Shown here one piece after another: positions 1 to 9,676 of a stretch of 64,000 nt of DNA. The stretch lies in NCBI GenBank assembly GCA_022822205.1, contig JAJECC010000172.1, positions 62,001 through 126,000 on the forward strand. The letters are read 5' to 3'. The notes under the pieces were generated by a model. The model was not told the DNA's origin, made no database searches, and saw nothing but the letters and a program-made list of their open reading frames with translations. A program made the translations under genes and the position numbers. Numbering within the stretch: the stretch's first letter is position 1; every line of letters starts with the position of its first letter. The stretch is from Rhodospirillales bacterium. Lineage in GTDB: Bacteria > Pseudomonadota > Alphaproteobacteria > Rhodospirillales > UBA2165.

Positions 1-104
1 TTGCTCGCCCAAAGCAAGCCGCTAACCCCATATAACTACTTGTAAGAAGAATCAGATATATCCGGTTATAGAAGGTTATAGTTAAATAGAGTGGAAATCA
101 AAAG

Positions 105-1283
105 TTGGATCCAGTTCGCAACCCATTCTCACCTGGAGCGGGCTCGCCCCCGCCAGAATTAGCGGGCCGCGATGCAATCATTGAAAGTGCCGACATCGCC
201 ATTCAGCGGGTGACCGCAGGGCGCAGCGCTCGGTCACAAATACTCTTAGGATTACGAGGGACCGGAAAGACCGTTCTCTTAAACAAGATCGAAAAACTCG
301 CGGAAGACGCACATTACCTGACATCATTTGTTGAAGCACCAGAAGACCGGTCGCTTGCGGAATTGCTTTACCCAAAGATGCTGCAGGTACTGCGGAAACT
401 ATCCGGATATGAGCAAGCACGCGTTGCAGTAAACGTCGCACTATCCGGACTTAGAAACTTCGCTTCGGTGTTCCAGGTGAAAGTCGGAGAGGTGGAAATA
501 GGCGTAGCACCGGCTCCTGGAAGGGCAGACACTGGACATCTTGAACTAGACCTAACTGAAATGTTCGAACTCATTGGCCAAGCAGCACAATCTGCAGGAC
601 GCGCATGGGCGCTGCTAATCGACGAAGTACAGTACCTATCTGGCGAAGAGCTATCATCGATCATTGTAGCGGTTCATCGAGCAAACCAAAGAAATCTGCC
701 AATCATAACAGTGGCAGCTGGACTTCCACAGATCGCCAAGCTGACCGGTGATGCAAAATCCTACTCTGAGCGGTTGTTCTCGTATCCCGCTGTTGGCCGA
801 TTGGACAGAAATGCATCCGCCGACGCAATTAGAATCCCGCTTGAATTGGAGGGTGTCGGCATTACAGATGATGCAATTGACGCGATCGTCGAAGCGACTG
901 GCGGATATCCATTTTTCCTTCAGGAGTGGGCGTTTCAATCATGGAATACAGCTGAGGACAGCCCCATCGACAGGGCCGATATTGAGAGAGCCGAAGCACT
1001 CGCCATTACTCGTCTGGACGAGGGCTTTTTCAAGGTCCGCCTGGATCGTTTAACCAATGCAGAGGCAGAATATGTCGACGCAATGGCAGACCTGGGACAA
1101 GGACCCTATAAGTCTGCGGAGGTTGCCGAAAAGCTCGGCAGAGAGCCATCTGCGCTGGGGCCCCGCAGGGCGAGTATTATAAGCAAAGGCATGATCTATA
1201 GCCCCGGGTACGGTGATATCGATTTCACCGTTCCCTTGTTTGACGACTTCCTAAGGAGGCGGAAGCAAGCACAAGTCAATTAG
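105..1283 (+). CDS. AAA-type P-loop ATPase, probably from a genomic island
   Basis: A 392-residue protein with a Walker A motif GLRGTGKT at residues 49-56 and a Walker B motif WALLIDE at 168-174. The C-terminal part looks like a winged helix, as in AAA_16/archaeal-type STAND-like ATPases of unknown partner. No signal peptide or membrane segment is seen, so it should be cytosolic. The start is TTG at 105; no better in-frame ATG precedes the conserved region. Base composition is clearly lower in GC (about half) than its neighbours, and codons such as ATA, TTA, GGA and CGA around the P-loop are unlike the rest of the window. It lies beside the 3' end of a tRNA-Ala, which fits horizontal acquisition. 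The biological role is unknown. Confidence 0.8.
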   Translation: MDPVRNPFSPGAGSPPPELAGRDAIIESADIAIQRVTAGRSARSQILLGLRGTGKTVLLNKIEKLAEDAHYLTSFVEAPEDRSLAELLYPKMLQVLRKLSGYEQARVAVNVALSGLRNFASVFQVKVGEVEIGVAPAPGRADTGHLELDLTEMFELIGQAAQSAGRAWALLIDEVQYLSGEELSSIIVAVHRANQRNLPIITVAAGLPQIAKLTGDAKSYSERLFSYPAVGRLDRNASADAIRIPLELEGVGITDDAIDAIVEATGGYPFFLQEWAFQSWNTAEDSPIDRADIERAEALAITRLDEGFFKVRLDRLTNAEAEYVDAMADLGQGPYKSAEVAEKLGREPSALGPRRASIISKGMIYSPGYGDIDFTVPLFDDFLRRRKQAQVN

Positions 1284-1414
1284 TGGGCGTTCGTCCCGAG
1301 ATTCCTGCTGCTTGCCATGCAAATCTCCTCAGCACTGTGCCAAGTTGATCCCAAGTTGTGATTTAAGCCCAGGCCATCAGGGAGCCATCCCCTTGATGAG
1401 CCTCGAAAAGAAAA

Positions 1415-1490
<76 letters not shown>

Positions 1491-1669
1491 TAAACCATGG
1501 TCCCGGCGCCCGAAACCGCCGCCCCGGCGTGGGGAGGCGGGATAATGTGTCGGGGCCCCTTTTCTGTCAAGAGCGCCGCGGTTCCCGGCCCGGCGGGCGT
1601 GTGACTTGCCTGCAACGGGCCATATGTATAGGTTTTCCGGCGTTCATTCGCGGACCCAGGGACCCCGTT

Positions 1670-1957
1670 ATGGCATCTATCCTGTGGCTCATCGACACGG
1701 TACTGAGTCTCTATCTGTACGCGGTGATTATCGCGGTCATTTTGAGCTGGCTGATCGCCTTTCGGGTGATCAACACCTCGAACCAGTTCGTCTACATGAT
1801 CGTCGATTTCTTCTACCGCATCACCGAGCCCGTCTTTGCCTGGGTCCGGCGGTGGATGCCGACTTTCGGCCAAATCGACCTGTCGCCGATCGTCGTTCTC
1901 CTGGCGATCGGGTTCGCGCGCTCCCTGCTCCGGGAATACGGCGTCCGCCTGCTCTGA
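1670..1957 (+). CDS. YggT family membrane protein
   Basis: A 95-residue protein starting with ATG at 1670; the longer open frame upstream runs through the tRNA flank and lacks family-like sequence. It has two hydrophobic stretches (about residues 2-25 and 70-90) around a polar centre with the segment [10 protein letters not shown], typical of the YggT family. Family members are inner-membrane proteins implicated in osmotic tolerance or cell envelope organisation; the exact function is not established. It is followed after 25 bases by folD in the same direction, so they may be co-transcribed. Confidence 0.85.
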   Translation: MASILWLIDTVLSLYLYAVIIAVILSWLIAFRVINTSNQFVYMIVDFFYRITEPVFAWVRRWMPTFGQIDLSPIVVLLAIGFARSLLREYGVRLL

Positions 1958-1982
1958 CACCCAAATTCAACGGATTCACTCA

Positions 1983-2882
1983 ATGGCTGATGCGAAACTG
2001 ATCGATGGCAAGGCGTTCGCCGCGGGCCTGCGCTCCCGGGTGGCCGCCCAGGTGCGGGCCCTCAAGGAAAATCACAACCTCACTCCCGGCCTCGCGGTGG
2101 TTCTGGTGGGCGAGGATCCGGCAAGCCTGATCTATGTGGGAAACAAAACCAAGCTCACCGAGGAGGTGGGCATGAAATCGGTCCGGCATACGCTGCCGGC
2201 GGAGACGTCGCAGAAGCAGCTCCTGACCCTGGTCGAAGGACTGAACGCCGATCCGACGATCCACGGTATACTGGTTCAGCTTCCGCTCCCCGATCAGATC
2301 GACGAGGCCGCCGTGCTGGCCGCCGTCGATCCAGCCAAGGATGTCGACGGTTTCCATGTGATCAATGCCGGCAAGCTGTCCACCGGGGCACGGGGCCTGG
2401 TGCCGTGCACGCCTCTGGGATGCCTCATGCTGATCAAGGACGTGCTGGGCGACGATCTCTCCGGCAAACGGGCGCTGGTCATCGGGCGGTCCAACATCGT
2501 CGGCAAACCCATGGCACAGCTGCTGCTGGCCGAAAACTGTACCGTCACCATCGCCCACTCCCGGACCGGGGATCTGGCCGGCGAGGCGGCGCGCGCGGAT
2601 ATCCTCGTCGCCGCCGTGGGCCGCGCCCGGATGGTTCGCCAAGACTGGATCAAGGAAGGCGCGGTGGTTATCGATGTGGGCATGAACCGCCTGCCGCCCG
2701 ACGAGCCCGGCAAGAACGGCAAGCTCTGCGGGGATGTGGATTTCGACGGCGCAAAACAGGTGGCCGGGGCCATCACGCCGGTCCCCGGCGGGGTCGGCCC
2801 AATGACCATCGCCTGCCTGCTGCAAAACACGGTGACGGCGGCCTGCGCCCTCAACGACATCGACGTGCCGGCGGTCGGGTAG
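1983..2882 (+). CDS. folD: Bifunctional methylenetetrahydrofolate dehydrogenase/cyclohydrolase FolD
   Basis: A 299-residue protein of normal FolD length. It interconverts 5,10-methylene-THF, 5,10-methenyl-THF and 10-formyl-THF with NADP in the cytosol, supplying one-carbon units. The catalytic Tyr51 and Lys55 lie in a YVGNK motif. The Rossmann segment [11 protein letters not shown] and the C-terminal signature [10 protein letters not shown] are present. The ATG at 1983 is chosen because the protein then begins with the family-typical AKLIDGK; the upstream frame extension covers the yggT gene. Confidence 0.97.
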   Translation: MADAKLIDGKAFAAGLRSRVAAQVRALKENHNLTPGLAVVLVGEDPASLIYVGNKTKLTEEVGMKSVRHTLPAETSQKQLLTLVEGLNADPTIHGILVQLPLPDQIDEAAVLAAVDPAKDVDGFHVINAGKLSTGARGLVPCTPLGCLMLIKDVLGDDLSGKRALVIGRSNIVGKPMAQLLLAENCTVTIAHSRTGDLAGEAARADILVAAVGRARMVRQDWIKEGAVVIDVGMNRLPPDEPGKNGKLCGDVDFDGAKQVAGAITPVPGGVGPMTIACLLQNTVTAACALNDIDVPAVG

Positions 2883-2914
2883 CGGCCTGGCACGGCGTTG
2901 GCTAAACTCAGCCG

Positions 2915-3622
2915 ATGACCGGATCCATGGAAGCCCTCTGGGCGGCGACTATTCTGTTCGTCGGCGGACATCTGCTGATCAGCGGCACGCCTGTCCGCGA
3001 TGCCCTGGTGGCCAAATGGGGCGCCAACCGCTACCGGGGCGTCTACTCGCTGCTGACAATCGTCCTGCTGATCTGGATGATCCTCGCCTTCCGCGACGCG
3101 CCCTTTGTCGATCTGTGGACGGCGGGAACCGCGATCAAGCACATCCCGCTGACCCTCATGATTTTCGTCCTGATCATGCTGGCGGCCTCCGAAACCAAGC
3201 CGAACCCGACCAGGCTCGGCTCCAGGAACGAAGGATTGCCGGCCGGTCCAACGGGAATTTTCACCATCTCCCGGCATCCGACCATGTGGGCCATCGGCAT
3301 TTGGGCGGTGATGCACGCGGGCGCGAGCGGGCACCTGGCCGGAGTTATTCTCTTTGGCGGGTTCGCGGTCCTGGCCTTTCTCGGCACGCTGTCCATCGAC
3401 AAAAAGAAAAAGGCGCTCTCGGGTGAGGCCTGGGACACCTATATGGCCCGAACCTCGAATATTCCCTTTGCCGCGGCACTGTCCGGAAAAACCAGGATCG
3501 ATTGGCGGGGAATCGGCATCAAGCCGGTGATCTTCGGGATCATCGCATACGGCGTGATACTGGTGTTCCACGAATGGCTGTTCGGCAAGGCGCCGGCCGG
3601 TTTCGTCTCGGGACTGATCTGA
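2915..3622 (+). CDS. NnrU family integral membrane protein
   Basis: A 235-residue polytopic membrane protein with about five or six hydrophobic segments. The central segment FTISRHPTMWAIGIW and the WDTYMARTSNIPF region match the NnrU family. NnrU was named from denitrifiers but most members are not in denitrification loci, and nothing nearby suggests nitrogen oxide metabolism; it is a distant relative of isoprenylcysteine methyltransferase-like membrane proteins. Its TGA stop overlaps the ATG of the following aldolase-like gene, so translation is probably coupled. Confidence 0.85.
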   Translation: MTGSMEALWAATILFVGGHLLISGTPVRDALVAKWGANRYRGVYSLLTIVLLIWMILAFRDAPFVDLWTAGTAIKHIPLTLMIFVLIMLAASETKPNPTRLGSRNEGLPAGPTGIFTISRHPTMWAIGIWAVMHAGASGHLAGVILFGGFAVLAFLGTLSIDKKKKALSGEAWDTYMARTSNIPFAAALSGKTRIDWRGIGIKPVIFGIIAYGVILVFHEWLFGKAPAGFVSGLI

Positions 3623-4335
3623 TGTCCTCCGATCAGTGGTCTCCGGCATTGAAACTCGCGATCGCCTGCCGAAAATTGGCGTCGGAAAATCACGCGCTGA
3701 CGCTCGCGGGGCAGGCGACCTGCCGCGCGGACGACGCGACCTACTGGAGTACGCCGCTTGCCGGCGGATTTTCCAATGTCACCGAGAGCCGGATCGTTCG
3801 GATCGACGGTGACATGAACCTGATCGAAGGGACCGAGAGCGTTAATCCGGGGGTTCGGTTTCATATGTGGATCTATCGGGCCCGGCGCGACGTCAACGCC
3901 ATCGTGCACACACACCCGCCTTACGCCTCCGCCCTCTCGATGACCGGCGAGCCGCTGGAGGTCGCTCATATGGATGCCTGTCCGTTCCACGGCGATTGTG
4001 CATTCCTGCGCGACTGGCCGGGGGTCCCGGTCGCCGACGAGGAAGGACGCATCATCTCCGAGGCCCTCGGCGGCAACCGCGCCATTCTGCTTGCCAATCA
4101 CGGCTATCTCACCGTCGGCGCGACGTTCGAGGAAGCCGCCTATCTGGCGGTCCTGTTCGAGAATGCCGCCCGGATGCACATGCTGGCCCGCGCCGCGGGG
4201 CCCATCAAGCCGGTCGAGCCGCATCACGCGCAGGAAGCCCACGATTTCCTGCTCCGCCCCGATGTCATCAACGGCACCTTCGAGGCGTGGGGTCTGGAAA
4301 TGCTTCGCGACCACCCGGAACTTGCGGACGGTTAA
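3622..4335 (+). CDS. Class II aldolase/adducin family protein
   Basis: A 237-residue protein with the zinc-binding histidines of class II aldolases: His96 and His98 in VHTHPPYAS and His160 in LLANHGYLTVG. Family members are zinc-dependent aldolases or epimerases acting on sugar phosphates or related compounds, or decarboxylating homologues; the substrate here is unknown. The ATG at 3622 overlaps the stop of the NnrU gene (TGATG). The longer frame starting further upstream only shadows nnrU. The gene converges on a sulfotransferase gene whose stop is 6 bases away. Confidence 0.88.
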   Translation: MSSDQWSPALKLAIACRKLASENHALTLAGQATCRADDATYWSTPLAGGFSNVTESRIVRIDGDMNLIEGTESVNPGVRFHMWIYRARRDVNAIVHTHPPYASALSMTGEPLEVAHMDACPFHGDCAFLRDWPGVPVADEEGRIISEALGGNRAILLANHGYLTVGATFEEAAYLAVLFENAARMHMLARAAGPIKPVEPHHAQEAHDFLLRPDVINGTFEAWGLEMLRDHPELADG

Positions 4336-4341
4336 ACTCGC

Positions 4342-5250
4342 CTAGTCGGGCTTCTCCCCCGTACGGAGCCAATGGGCGCACTCGGGACCGAGTTCTTTTT
4401 CCGCCGTCTCCAGGTAGCGCCGCACGTCCTCCTCGGTCAGCGTTTCCTCCCACCGGCGGTTGGTGCCCCGATAGACAAACTGCTCGGCGCCGCCGTCCCA
4501 GAAGACGCCCCCCAGCGGAACGCTCGGCGTCGCGTTGGCCTTCATGTATTTGAAGGTGCAGTGCTCGACGATGTCATCCCACTTGCTCTCGTCGATCGGG
4601 ATATCGAGGTACGCCGCGATGCTGCGCATCTCGCCCTCCATATCGTCGAGCAGGTTCTGAAAGTGGAGCAGGTACATGTTGGGGAGATGTCGGATATCCC
4701 ACCACTGCTTGATGCTCTCCCAAAAAGGCCACCAGGGATAGCCGTCCTTCTCCAGCCAATCGAGGAAGTACTGGCGAACGTCATCGACGGGGCGCTCCAT
4801 GGGCGGGCCGACGAGACCGGGCGTCTCGTTCAACGCCTCGTACCAGAGGTCGTTGGCACTGGCATGGTGATTGTACGAACTCCACACGACATCCCGGCCG
4901 TCGCGGGCGATATAGATATATTTGGCCTTCGGTGAATAGACCAATGCGTCAATCGGCAAGTGGGTCTTCAGGAACCGCCTGTGGGTCTGCTTCTCCACCT
5001 CGGGGAGCTTCACCTCCTTGGGCGGAATACGGAGATCCAGCCACGGGGACATGTCGGCGACCGGCAATCCTTCTTCGCCGTTGAACAGCAGTTGGCTGAC
5101 GATCTGCTGAACCCAGGTCGTCCCGGACTTGAGGTTGGTGGCGATGATGATGTCGTCATCGCGGAACGGGAAATCGTTCCATACCGTGGAATCGAAATGG
5201 TTGTTGTGCATTTCCCGCGTTTTGACGGGCCATTGTATATCGTCAGCCAT
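4342..5250 (-). CDS. PAPS-dependent sulfotransferase
   Basis: A 302-residue protein of the cytosolic sulfotransferase fold. The 5'-phosphosulfate loop is [11 protein letters not shown] at residues 40-50, and the 3'-phosphate binding segment is [17 protein letters not shown]. These residues bind 3'-phosphoadenosine 5'-phosphosulfate and transfer sulfate to a hydroxyl or amine acceptor, which cannot be named from sequence. The ATG at 5250 has a GGGAG ribosome site; the open frame extends 31 codons upstream without recognisable sequence. No APS kinase or acceptor-synthesis gene lies nearby. It diverges from lepA. Confidence 0.9.
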   Translation of the reverse strand: MADDIQWPVKTREMHNNHFDSTVWNDFPFRDDDIIIATNLKSGTTWVQQIVSQLLFNGEEGLPVADMSPWLDLRIPPKEVKLPEVEKQTHRRFLKTHLPIDALVYSPKAKYIYIARDGRDVVWSSYNHHASANDLWYEALNETPGLVGPPMERPVDDVRQYFLDWLEKDGYPWWPFWESIKQWWDIRHLPNMYLLHFQNLLDDMEGEMRSIAAYLDIPIDESKWDDIVEHCTFKYMKANATPSVPLGGVFWDGGAEQFVYRGTNRRWEETLTEEDVRRYLETAEKELGPECAHWLRTGEKPD

Positions 5251-5353
5251 GCTTTCTACTCCCTGTCTTTGGCGGCAATTGCACCGCAGGTCATGTCCGG
5301 CATTCAGGCTACACAATTTTGGCTGAATTACGAAGCACGTCATGCCGGAAGCC

Positions 5354-5389
5354 CGGCCCGGAACCCGGCCTGGAACTCGGCCTGGAACT
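5354..5389. repeat. Three tandem 12-base repeats upstream of lepA
   Basis: Three consecutive copies of a 12-base unit, CGGCCTGGAACT, the first differing at two positions. They lie in the 192-base divergent spacer between the sulfotransferase and lepA genes. An open frame continuous with lepA passes through them, but the conserved LepA start lies downstream. Confidence 0.8.
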
Positions 5390-5442
5390 CACCGGCCGCG
5401 AATGCTATTCACCCGCCCATCCCTAATGTTCCGGCCGGTGCC

Positions 5443-7245
5443 ATGAGCGACCTCGCCCACATCCGCAACTTCGCGATCATCGCCCATATCGACCACGGCA
5501 AGTCGACGCTTGCCGACCGCATGATCGAGATTTGCGGCGGACTGTCCGATCGAGAAATGACCGAACAGGTCCTGGATTCCATGGACATCGAGCGGGAACG
5601 CGGAATCACCATCAAGGCGCAGACGGTCCGCCTGTCCTACAAGGCGCGGGATGGCGGGACCTACGCGCTGAATCTCATGGATACGCCGGGACACGTCGAT
5701 TTTTCCTACGAGGTTTCCCGGTCGCTCGCGGCCTGCGAGGGGTCATTGCTGGTGGTGGATGCCACCCAGGGGGTCGAGGCCCAAACGCTGGCAAACGTCT
5801 ATCTCGCCATCGACGCCGATCACGAAATCGTTCCGGTGCTCAATAAGATCGACCTGCAGGCCGCCGAACCGGACCGGATCAAGGCGCAGGTCGAGGAAGT
5901 GATCGGCATCGATGCGTCCGACGCCCTTCCGATCTCGGCCAAGACCGGTGACGGCGTTCGAGATGTCCTGGAGGCCTTGGTCGAGCGGCTGCCCCCGCCG
6001 GAGGGCGAATCCGGGGCCCCGCTGAAGGCGTTGCTGGTCGATAGCTGGTATGACCCCTATCTCGGGGTGATGATTTTGGTGCGCGTCAATGACGGCATCC
6101 TGAACAAGGGCATGAAGATCCGGTTCATGTCGTCCGGCGCCACCCATCAGGTCGACCAGGTGGGCGTGTTCACGCCCAAGGCCGAGCAGGTGGCGAGCCT
6201 GGGCCCGGGCGAAATGGGATATATCACGGCGTCAATCAAGACCGTGGCCGAGACGCCGGTCGGCGACACCATTACCGACGACAAGCGCCCGGCCGTCGAG
6301 CCGCTGCCGGGCTTCAAGCCGTCGGTCCCGGTGGTCTTCTCGAGCCTGTTCCCGGTTGACGCGGCCGACTACGAGGACCTTCGCGACAGCCTTGCCAAAC
6401 TCCGGCTTAACGATGCGAGCTTTGCCTACGAAGCGGAAACCTCCGCGGCGCTGGGCTTCGGATTTCGCTGCGGATTTCTCGGGCTGCTGCATCTGGAAAT
6501 CATACAGGAGCGCCTCGAGCGGGAATTCGACCTGGATCTCATCACGACGGCGCCGAGCGTCGTCTACGGGATTCATCGAAACGACGGCACGGCGATCGAA
6601 CTCCACAATCCGGCCGACATGCCCGAACCCACTGAGATAGACCGGATCGAGGAGCCCTGGATCCGCGCCACCATCCTCGTGCCGGACGAACATCTGGGCG
6701 GTGTGCTGTCGCTGTGCACCGAGCGGCGGGGCGAACAGATCGAACTCACCTATGCAGGCAACCGGGCGATGGCGATATACCGTCTGCCCCTCAACGAGGT
6801 CGTCTTCGACTTTTACGACCGCCTGAAATCCACATCGCGCGGCTACGCCAGCCTCGATTATCAGATGGACGGGTACCGGGAATCCGACCTCGTGAAAGTC
6901 TCCATCCTGGTCAATGCCGAGCCGGTCGATGCGCTGTCCTTCATCGCGCACCGGTCCCAGGCCGAAAGCCGCGGCCGCGCGATTTGCCAGCGGCTGAAGG
7001 AGCTGATTCCCCGTCAATTGTTCAAAATCGCCATTCAGGCCGCCATCGGCGGCAAGGTGATCGCCCGGGAGACCGTCGGCGCCCTCCGGAAGGACGTTAC
7101 CGCCAAGTGCTATGGCGGCGACGTGTCGCGAAAACGAAAATTGCTCGAAAAACAAAAGAAGGGCAAAAAGCGAATGCGTCAGTTCGGACAGGTGGAAATT
7201 CCCCAGTCCGCATTTCTCGCGGCCCTCCGGATGGGAGACGAATAG
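5443..7245 (+). CDS. lepA: Elongation factor 4 (LepA), back-translocating GTPase
   Basis: A 600-residue translational GTPase of the usual LepA length. The G1 motif AHIDHGKST is at residues 14-22, followed by the DTPGH switch II motif and NKID. The C-terminal LepA-specific domain is intact and ends with the basic [11 protein letters not shown] region. It binds ribosomes and assists initiation or back-translocation under ionic stress. The ATG at 5443 gives the typical [10 protein letters not shown] start; a longer open frame upstream crosses the sulfotransferase promoter and minisatellite and is not counted. Confidence 0.97.
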   Translation: MSDLAHIRNFAIIAHIDHGKSTLADRMIEICGGLSDREMTEQVLDSMDIERERGITIKAQTVRLSYKARDGGTYALNLMDTPGHVDFSYEVSRSLAACEGSLLVVDATQGVEAQTLANVYLAIDADHEIVPVLNKIDLQAAEPDRIKAQVEEVIGIDASDALPISAKTGDGVRDVLEALVERLPPPEGESGAPLKALLVDSWYDPYLGVMILVRVNDGILNKGMKIRFMSSGATHQVDQVGVFTPKAEQVASLGPGEMGYITASIKTVAETPVGDTITDDKRPAVEPLPGFKPSVPVVFSSLFPVDAADYEDLRDSLAKLRLNDASFAYEAETSAALGFGFRCGFLGLLHLEIIQERLEREFDLDLITTAPSVVYGIHRNDGTAIELHNPADMPEPTEIDRIEEPWIRATILVPDEHLGGVLSLCTERRGEQIELTYAGNRAMAIYRLPLNEVVFDFYDRLKSTSRGYASLDYQMDGYRESDLVKVSILVNAEPVDALSFIAHRSQAESRGRAICQRLKELIPRQLFKIAIQAAIGGKVIARETVGALRKDVTAKCYGGDVSRKRKLLEKQKKGKKRMRQFGQVEIPQSAFLAALRMGDE

Positions 7246-7284
7246 GCCCGCCCGGCGCCCGCCGGCGAACGGTCGCGCAGCGGG

Positions 7285-7845
7285 TCACCCGGCGTCGGCG
7301 CCGGCCTCCCGAAGTTTCTCCGCGAATTGGGCCCGCCACTTGTCGAACGGCTGGGCGGTCGGATCATCGGCCAGCATTTTCCCGGTGGCCTCGATGATCT
7401 CGTCATCCGGCCGATCCAATTCCAATGCGTCCTCATAGGGCTGACTGACATGCCACGGCGTGTCGACGAACGCCTCGGTCCGGTTGCCTTCCGGATCGAA
7501 GCAGTAGACCGACCAGGCATTGCCGTGATTGACGGTGTGCACGCCGGTAACGCCCGCATGCCTGTCGAGGGCGGCGCGGATTTCGCGAAGGCGCTGGAGG
7601 CTGTCCACCCGGAAAGAGACGTGGTTGTGGTGCACCTCATCGGTATTGGTGCGGCCCTCGTAAAGAACCAGTTGATGGTGGTCTCTGGGATCGGCGCCCA
7701 AAAACGCGATCTCGCCCCGATCCCCCAGGACCCCCCGGTCCGTGACCCGCAAGCCGAAGACCTCGGTAAAGAACTTCACTTCCGTGTCCATGTCAAAGAC
7801 ATGGAAGCCGGCGTGGCTAAGGGATACGCTGGGCTGGAAATCCAT
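7285..7845 (-). CDS. VOC superfamily (glyoxalase/extradiol dioxygenase-like) protein
   Basis: A 186-residue protein with vicinal oxygen chelate repeats. Possible metal ligands are His11 or His15 near the N terminus (SHAGFHVFD), His in the HHNHVSFRVD strand and Glu in NRTEAFVDTPW. Such proteins are glyoxalases, extradiol dioxygenases or fosfomycin-type enzymes; its resemblance is to the catechol-2,3-dioxygenase-like group but the substrate is unknown. It is transcribed divergently from an alpha/beta hydrolase with 26 bases between the starts, a layout common for ring-fission and hydrolase pairs. Confidence 0.8.
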   Translation of the reverse strand: MDFQPSVSLSHAGFHVFDMDTEVKFFTEVFGLRVTDRGVLGDRGEIAFLGADPRDHHQLVLYEGRTNTDEVHHNHVSFRVDSLQRLREIRAALDRHAGVTGVHTVNHGNAWSVYCFDPEGNRTEAFVDTPWHVSQPYEDALELDRPDDEIIEATGKMLADDPTAQPFDKWRAQFAEKLREAGADAG

Positions 7846-7871
7846 CTCGTCGAACTCACCTGTGTTGATCG

Positions 7872-8753
7872 ATGATCATAGCGGCAAAGCCGACCGACCA
7901 CCAAATCAAGCGTTTGGAATTGCGGGCCCCTTTCGAGGATTTGCATCTTGCCTATGTGGACTGGGGCGCGGCGGATAGCGAGAAGGTCGCCCTTTGTATT
8001 CACGGCCTGACCCGCAACTCGCGGGACTTCGACTTTCTGGCGCGTCATCTGGCGGGCCTGGAATACCGGGTGATTGCCGTGGACGTCGCCGGCCGGGGAA
8101 ATAGCGCGTGGCTTTCCGACCCGGCGCAGTACGTGGTCCCGGCCTATGCGGCGCAACTGGCCCAATTCGTTCGATTGCTCGAAATCGAAAACCTGGTTTG
8201 GATCGGGACATCGATGGGCGGGCTGGTCGGCATGGCGTTGGCGGCCGGCGGCGACACGGTCATAAACCGGCTCGTCCTCAACGATGTCGGTCCGTTTGTT
8301 CCAGCCGCGGCGTTACAGGATATTCAAGCCTACCTGGGCATGGCCCCCTGCTTCGAAACCCTCGAAGAGCTGGAGCGGCACCTCCGCGGAATCCATGCGC
8401 CGTTTGGCGCGCTCACGGATGACCAGTGGCGGCACCTTGCCACCCATTCGAGCCGCAAGACCAAGGACGGATGGGTGCTGAGCTATGACCCGGCGATCCG
8501 GATACCGTTCGCGGAAGCCAGCGGCGAAGATGTCGATATTTGGGAGGTTTGGGAGTGCATCAGGTGCCCCGTGCTGGTCCTGCACGGCGAGGAAAGCCGA
8601 TTGCTGAGCCGCGACGTATGCGACCGGATGCAGGCGACCGGCCCTCGGGCCGCCGTCGTGCGCGTGCCGGGAATTGGCCACGCGCCGGCGCTGATGTCCC
8701 GGGATCAACACCTGGCGATCTCGGATTGGCTCGAGCCGCAAACCCGGCGCTGA
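7872..8753 (+). CDS. Alpha/beta-fold hydrolase
   Basis: A 293-residue hydrolase. The oxyanion-hole motif is HGLTRN at about residue 44, the nucleophile elbow is GTSMGG with Ser114, and the catalytic His270 lies in GIGHAP. The acidic residue is probably in the LHGEESRLL segment. No signal peptide is seen, so it acts in the cytosol. The divergent VOC gene suggests that the pair could cleave and hydrolyse an aromatic or dicarbonyl compound, but the substrate is unknown. It ends one base before the stop of the convergent ParA gene. Confidence 0.88.
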   Translation: MIIAAKPTDHQIKRLELRAPFEDLHLAYVDWGAADSEKVALCIHGLTRNSRDFDFLARHLAGLEYRVIAVDVAGRGNSAWLSDPAQYVVPAYAAQLAQFVRLLEIENLVWIGTSMGGLVGMALAAGGDTVINRLVLNDVGPFVPAAALQDIQAYLGMAPCFETLEELERHLRGIHAPFGALTDDQWRHLATHSSRKTKDGWVLSYDPAIRIPFAEASGEDVDIWEVWECIRCPVLVLHGEESRLLSRDVCDRMQATGPRAAVVRVPGIGHAPALMSRDQHLAISDWLEPQTRR

Positions 8754-8754
8754 A

Positions 8755-9498
8755 TCAGGGAAAGCGGGCCTCGATCTCCTTCCACAATTGCCGGTATCGG
8801 AGCGCGACGGCACTCTTGGGGGCGGTCACGGGCAGAGGGTCCCGGTTGAGTCCCATACGCTCCACCTCACTGGCATTGGGAATTGAGGTGCGCAGGAAAT
8901 CCCGGCGCTTGGCCAGGGTCTTCTCCAGGATTTCGCGGTGGAGCTTCTTGCGCCGGTCGATCATCGAGAAGAAAGGCATCACCGGCAGCTTCCGCAAATC
9001 GTGCTCCTTGCGAAACGCCTCCAGGAGATCGAGGGTCCGCATTGAGAGTGTGGTCGGGATCAGCGGCACCAGCAGTCCGTCGGAGGCGCGAAACACGTTC
9101 TCGGACGAGAGCGTCAGTCCCGGCGGACAGTCGAGAAAGATGTAGTCGTACTCGGCGTCGAGAGGCTTGAGAAACTTTGAAAACCCCTTCAACGGCTTTT
9201 TGCGGTCGTCGAGGGCGAGGTCCATATGCCTGTAGGAAATGTCCGCGGGGATGAGATCCAGGCGCTCGAAATCAGTCGCCCGAACGTACTCTTCCGACGG
9301 ACGTTTGCGGGCGATCAATGCCTTCCCGCCGCCCTTGATTTTCGGCTTTACCCGATAGTAGTAGCTCGCCGAACCCTGGGGATCCAGGTCCCAGACCAGG
9401 ACCCGCATACCGTCGGCCGCCGCGACGTAGGCAAGATTGACGGCCGTGGTGGTCTTTCCCACACCGCCCTTGATGTTGTAGATGCCGATAACGGCCAT
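8755..9498 (-). CDS. ParA/Soj-like ATPase without adjacent ParB
   Basis: A 247-residue MinD/ParA ATPase. The deviant Walker A motif KGGVGKTT with its signature lysine lies at about residues 10-17, and Walker B is YIFLDCPPG. The C terminus has a basic stretch (LAKRRDFL) that could bind DNA non-specifically. No parB gene or centromere-like repeats are seen nearby, so it is not the chromosomal partition locus. It is downstream of a 41-residue membrane peptide and a TonB-like gene in the same direction, suggesting a role in positioning an envelope complex. That role is inference. Confidence 0.88.
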   Translation of the reverse strand: MAVIGIYNIKGGVGKTTTAVNLAYVAAADGMRVLVWDLDPQGSASYYYRVKPKIKGGGKALIARKRPSEEYVRATDFERLDLIPADISYRHMDLALDDRKKPLKGFSKFLKPLDAEYDYIFLDCPPGLTLSSENVFRASDGLLVPLIPTTLSMRTLDLLEAFRKEHDLRKLPVMPFFSMIDRRKKLHREILEKTLAKRRDFLRTSIPNASEVERMGLNRDPLPVTAPKSAVALRYRQLWKEIEARFP

Positions 9499-9550
9499 CC
9501 CGCTTCTTCCCGGACCGTCCGATCACGCTTCCGCCGCCGATACGGGCCTC

Positions 9551-9676
9551 CTACACCCTGAATATGATGGCGTTCACATCTATCACCTTGCGGACAGCCA
9601 GTTCAATAAGCAGGAAGACAACGAACAGGAAAGCGGCGTATTCGAGAAGCCAGGTGTGACCGGCGCCGTCCAACAT
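9551..9676 (-). CDS. Small single-span membrane peptide coupled to the TonB-like gene
   Basis: A 41-residue reading frame whose ATG immediately follows the TAA of the TonB-like gene (TAAATG, no spacing). It encodes a short polar start, one strongly hydrophobic helix of about 17 residues (YAAFLFVVFLLIELAV) and a short basic/hydrophobic tail (RKVIDVNAIIFRV), followed by TAG. The coupling and the helix support a real gene. It may be an accessory membrane subunit. I do not recognise a family. Confidence 0.6.
   Translation of the reverse strand: MLDGAGHTWLLEYAAFLFVVFLLIELAVRKVIDVNAIIFRV

Noticed and set aside
8755-9498. Chromosome partition ParA
   Set aside because: There is no parB, parS-like repeats or gidAB context nearby.
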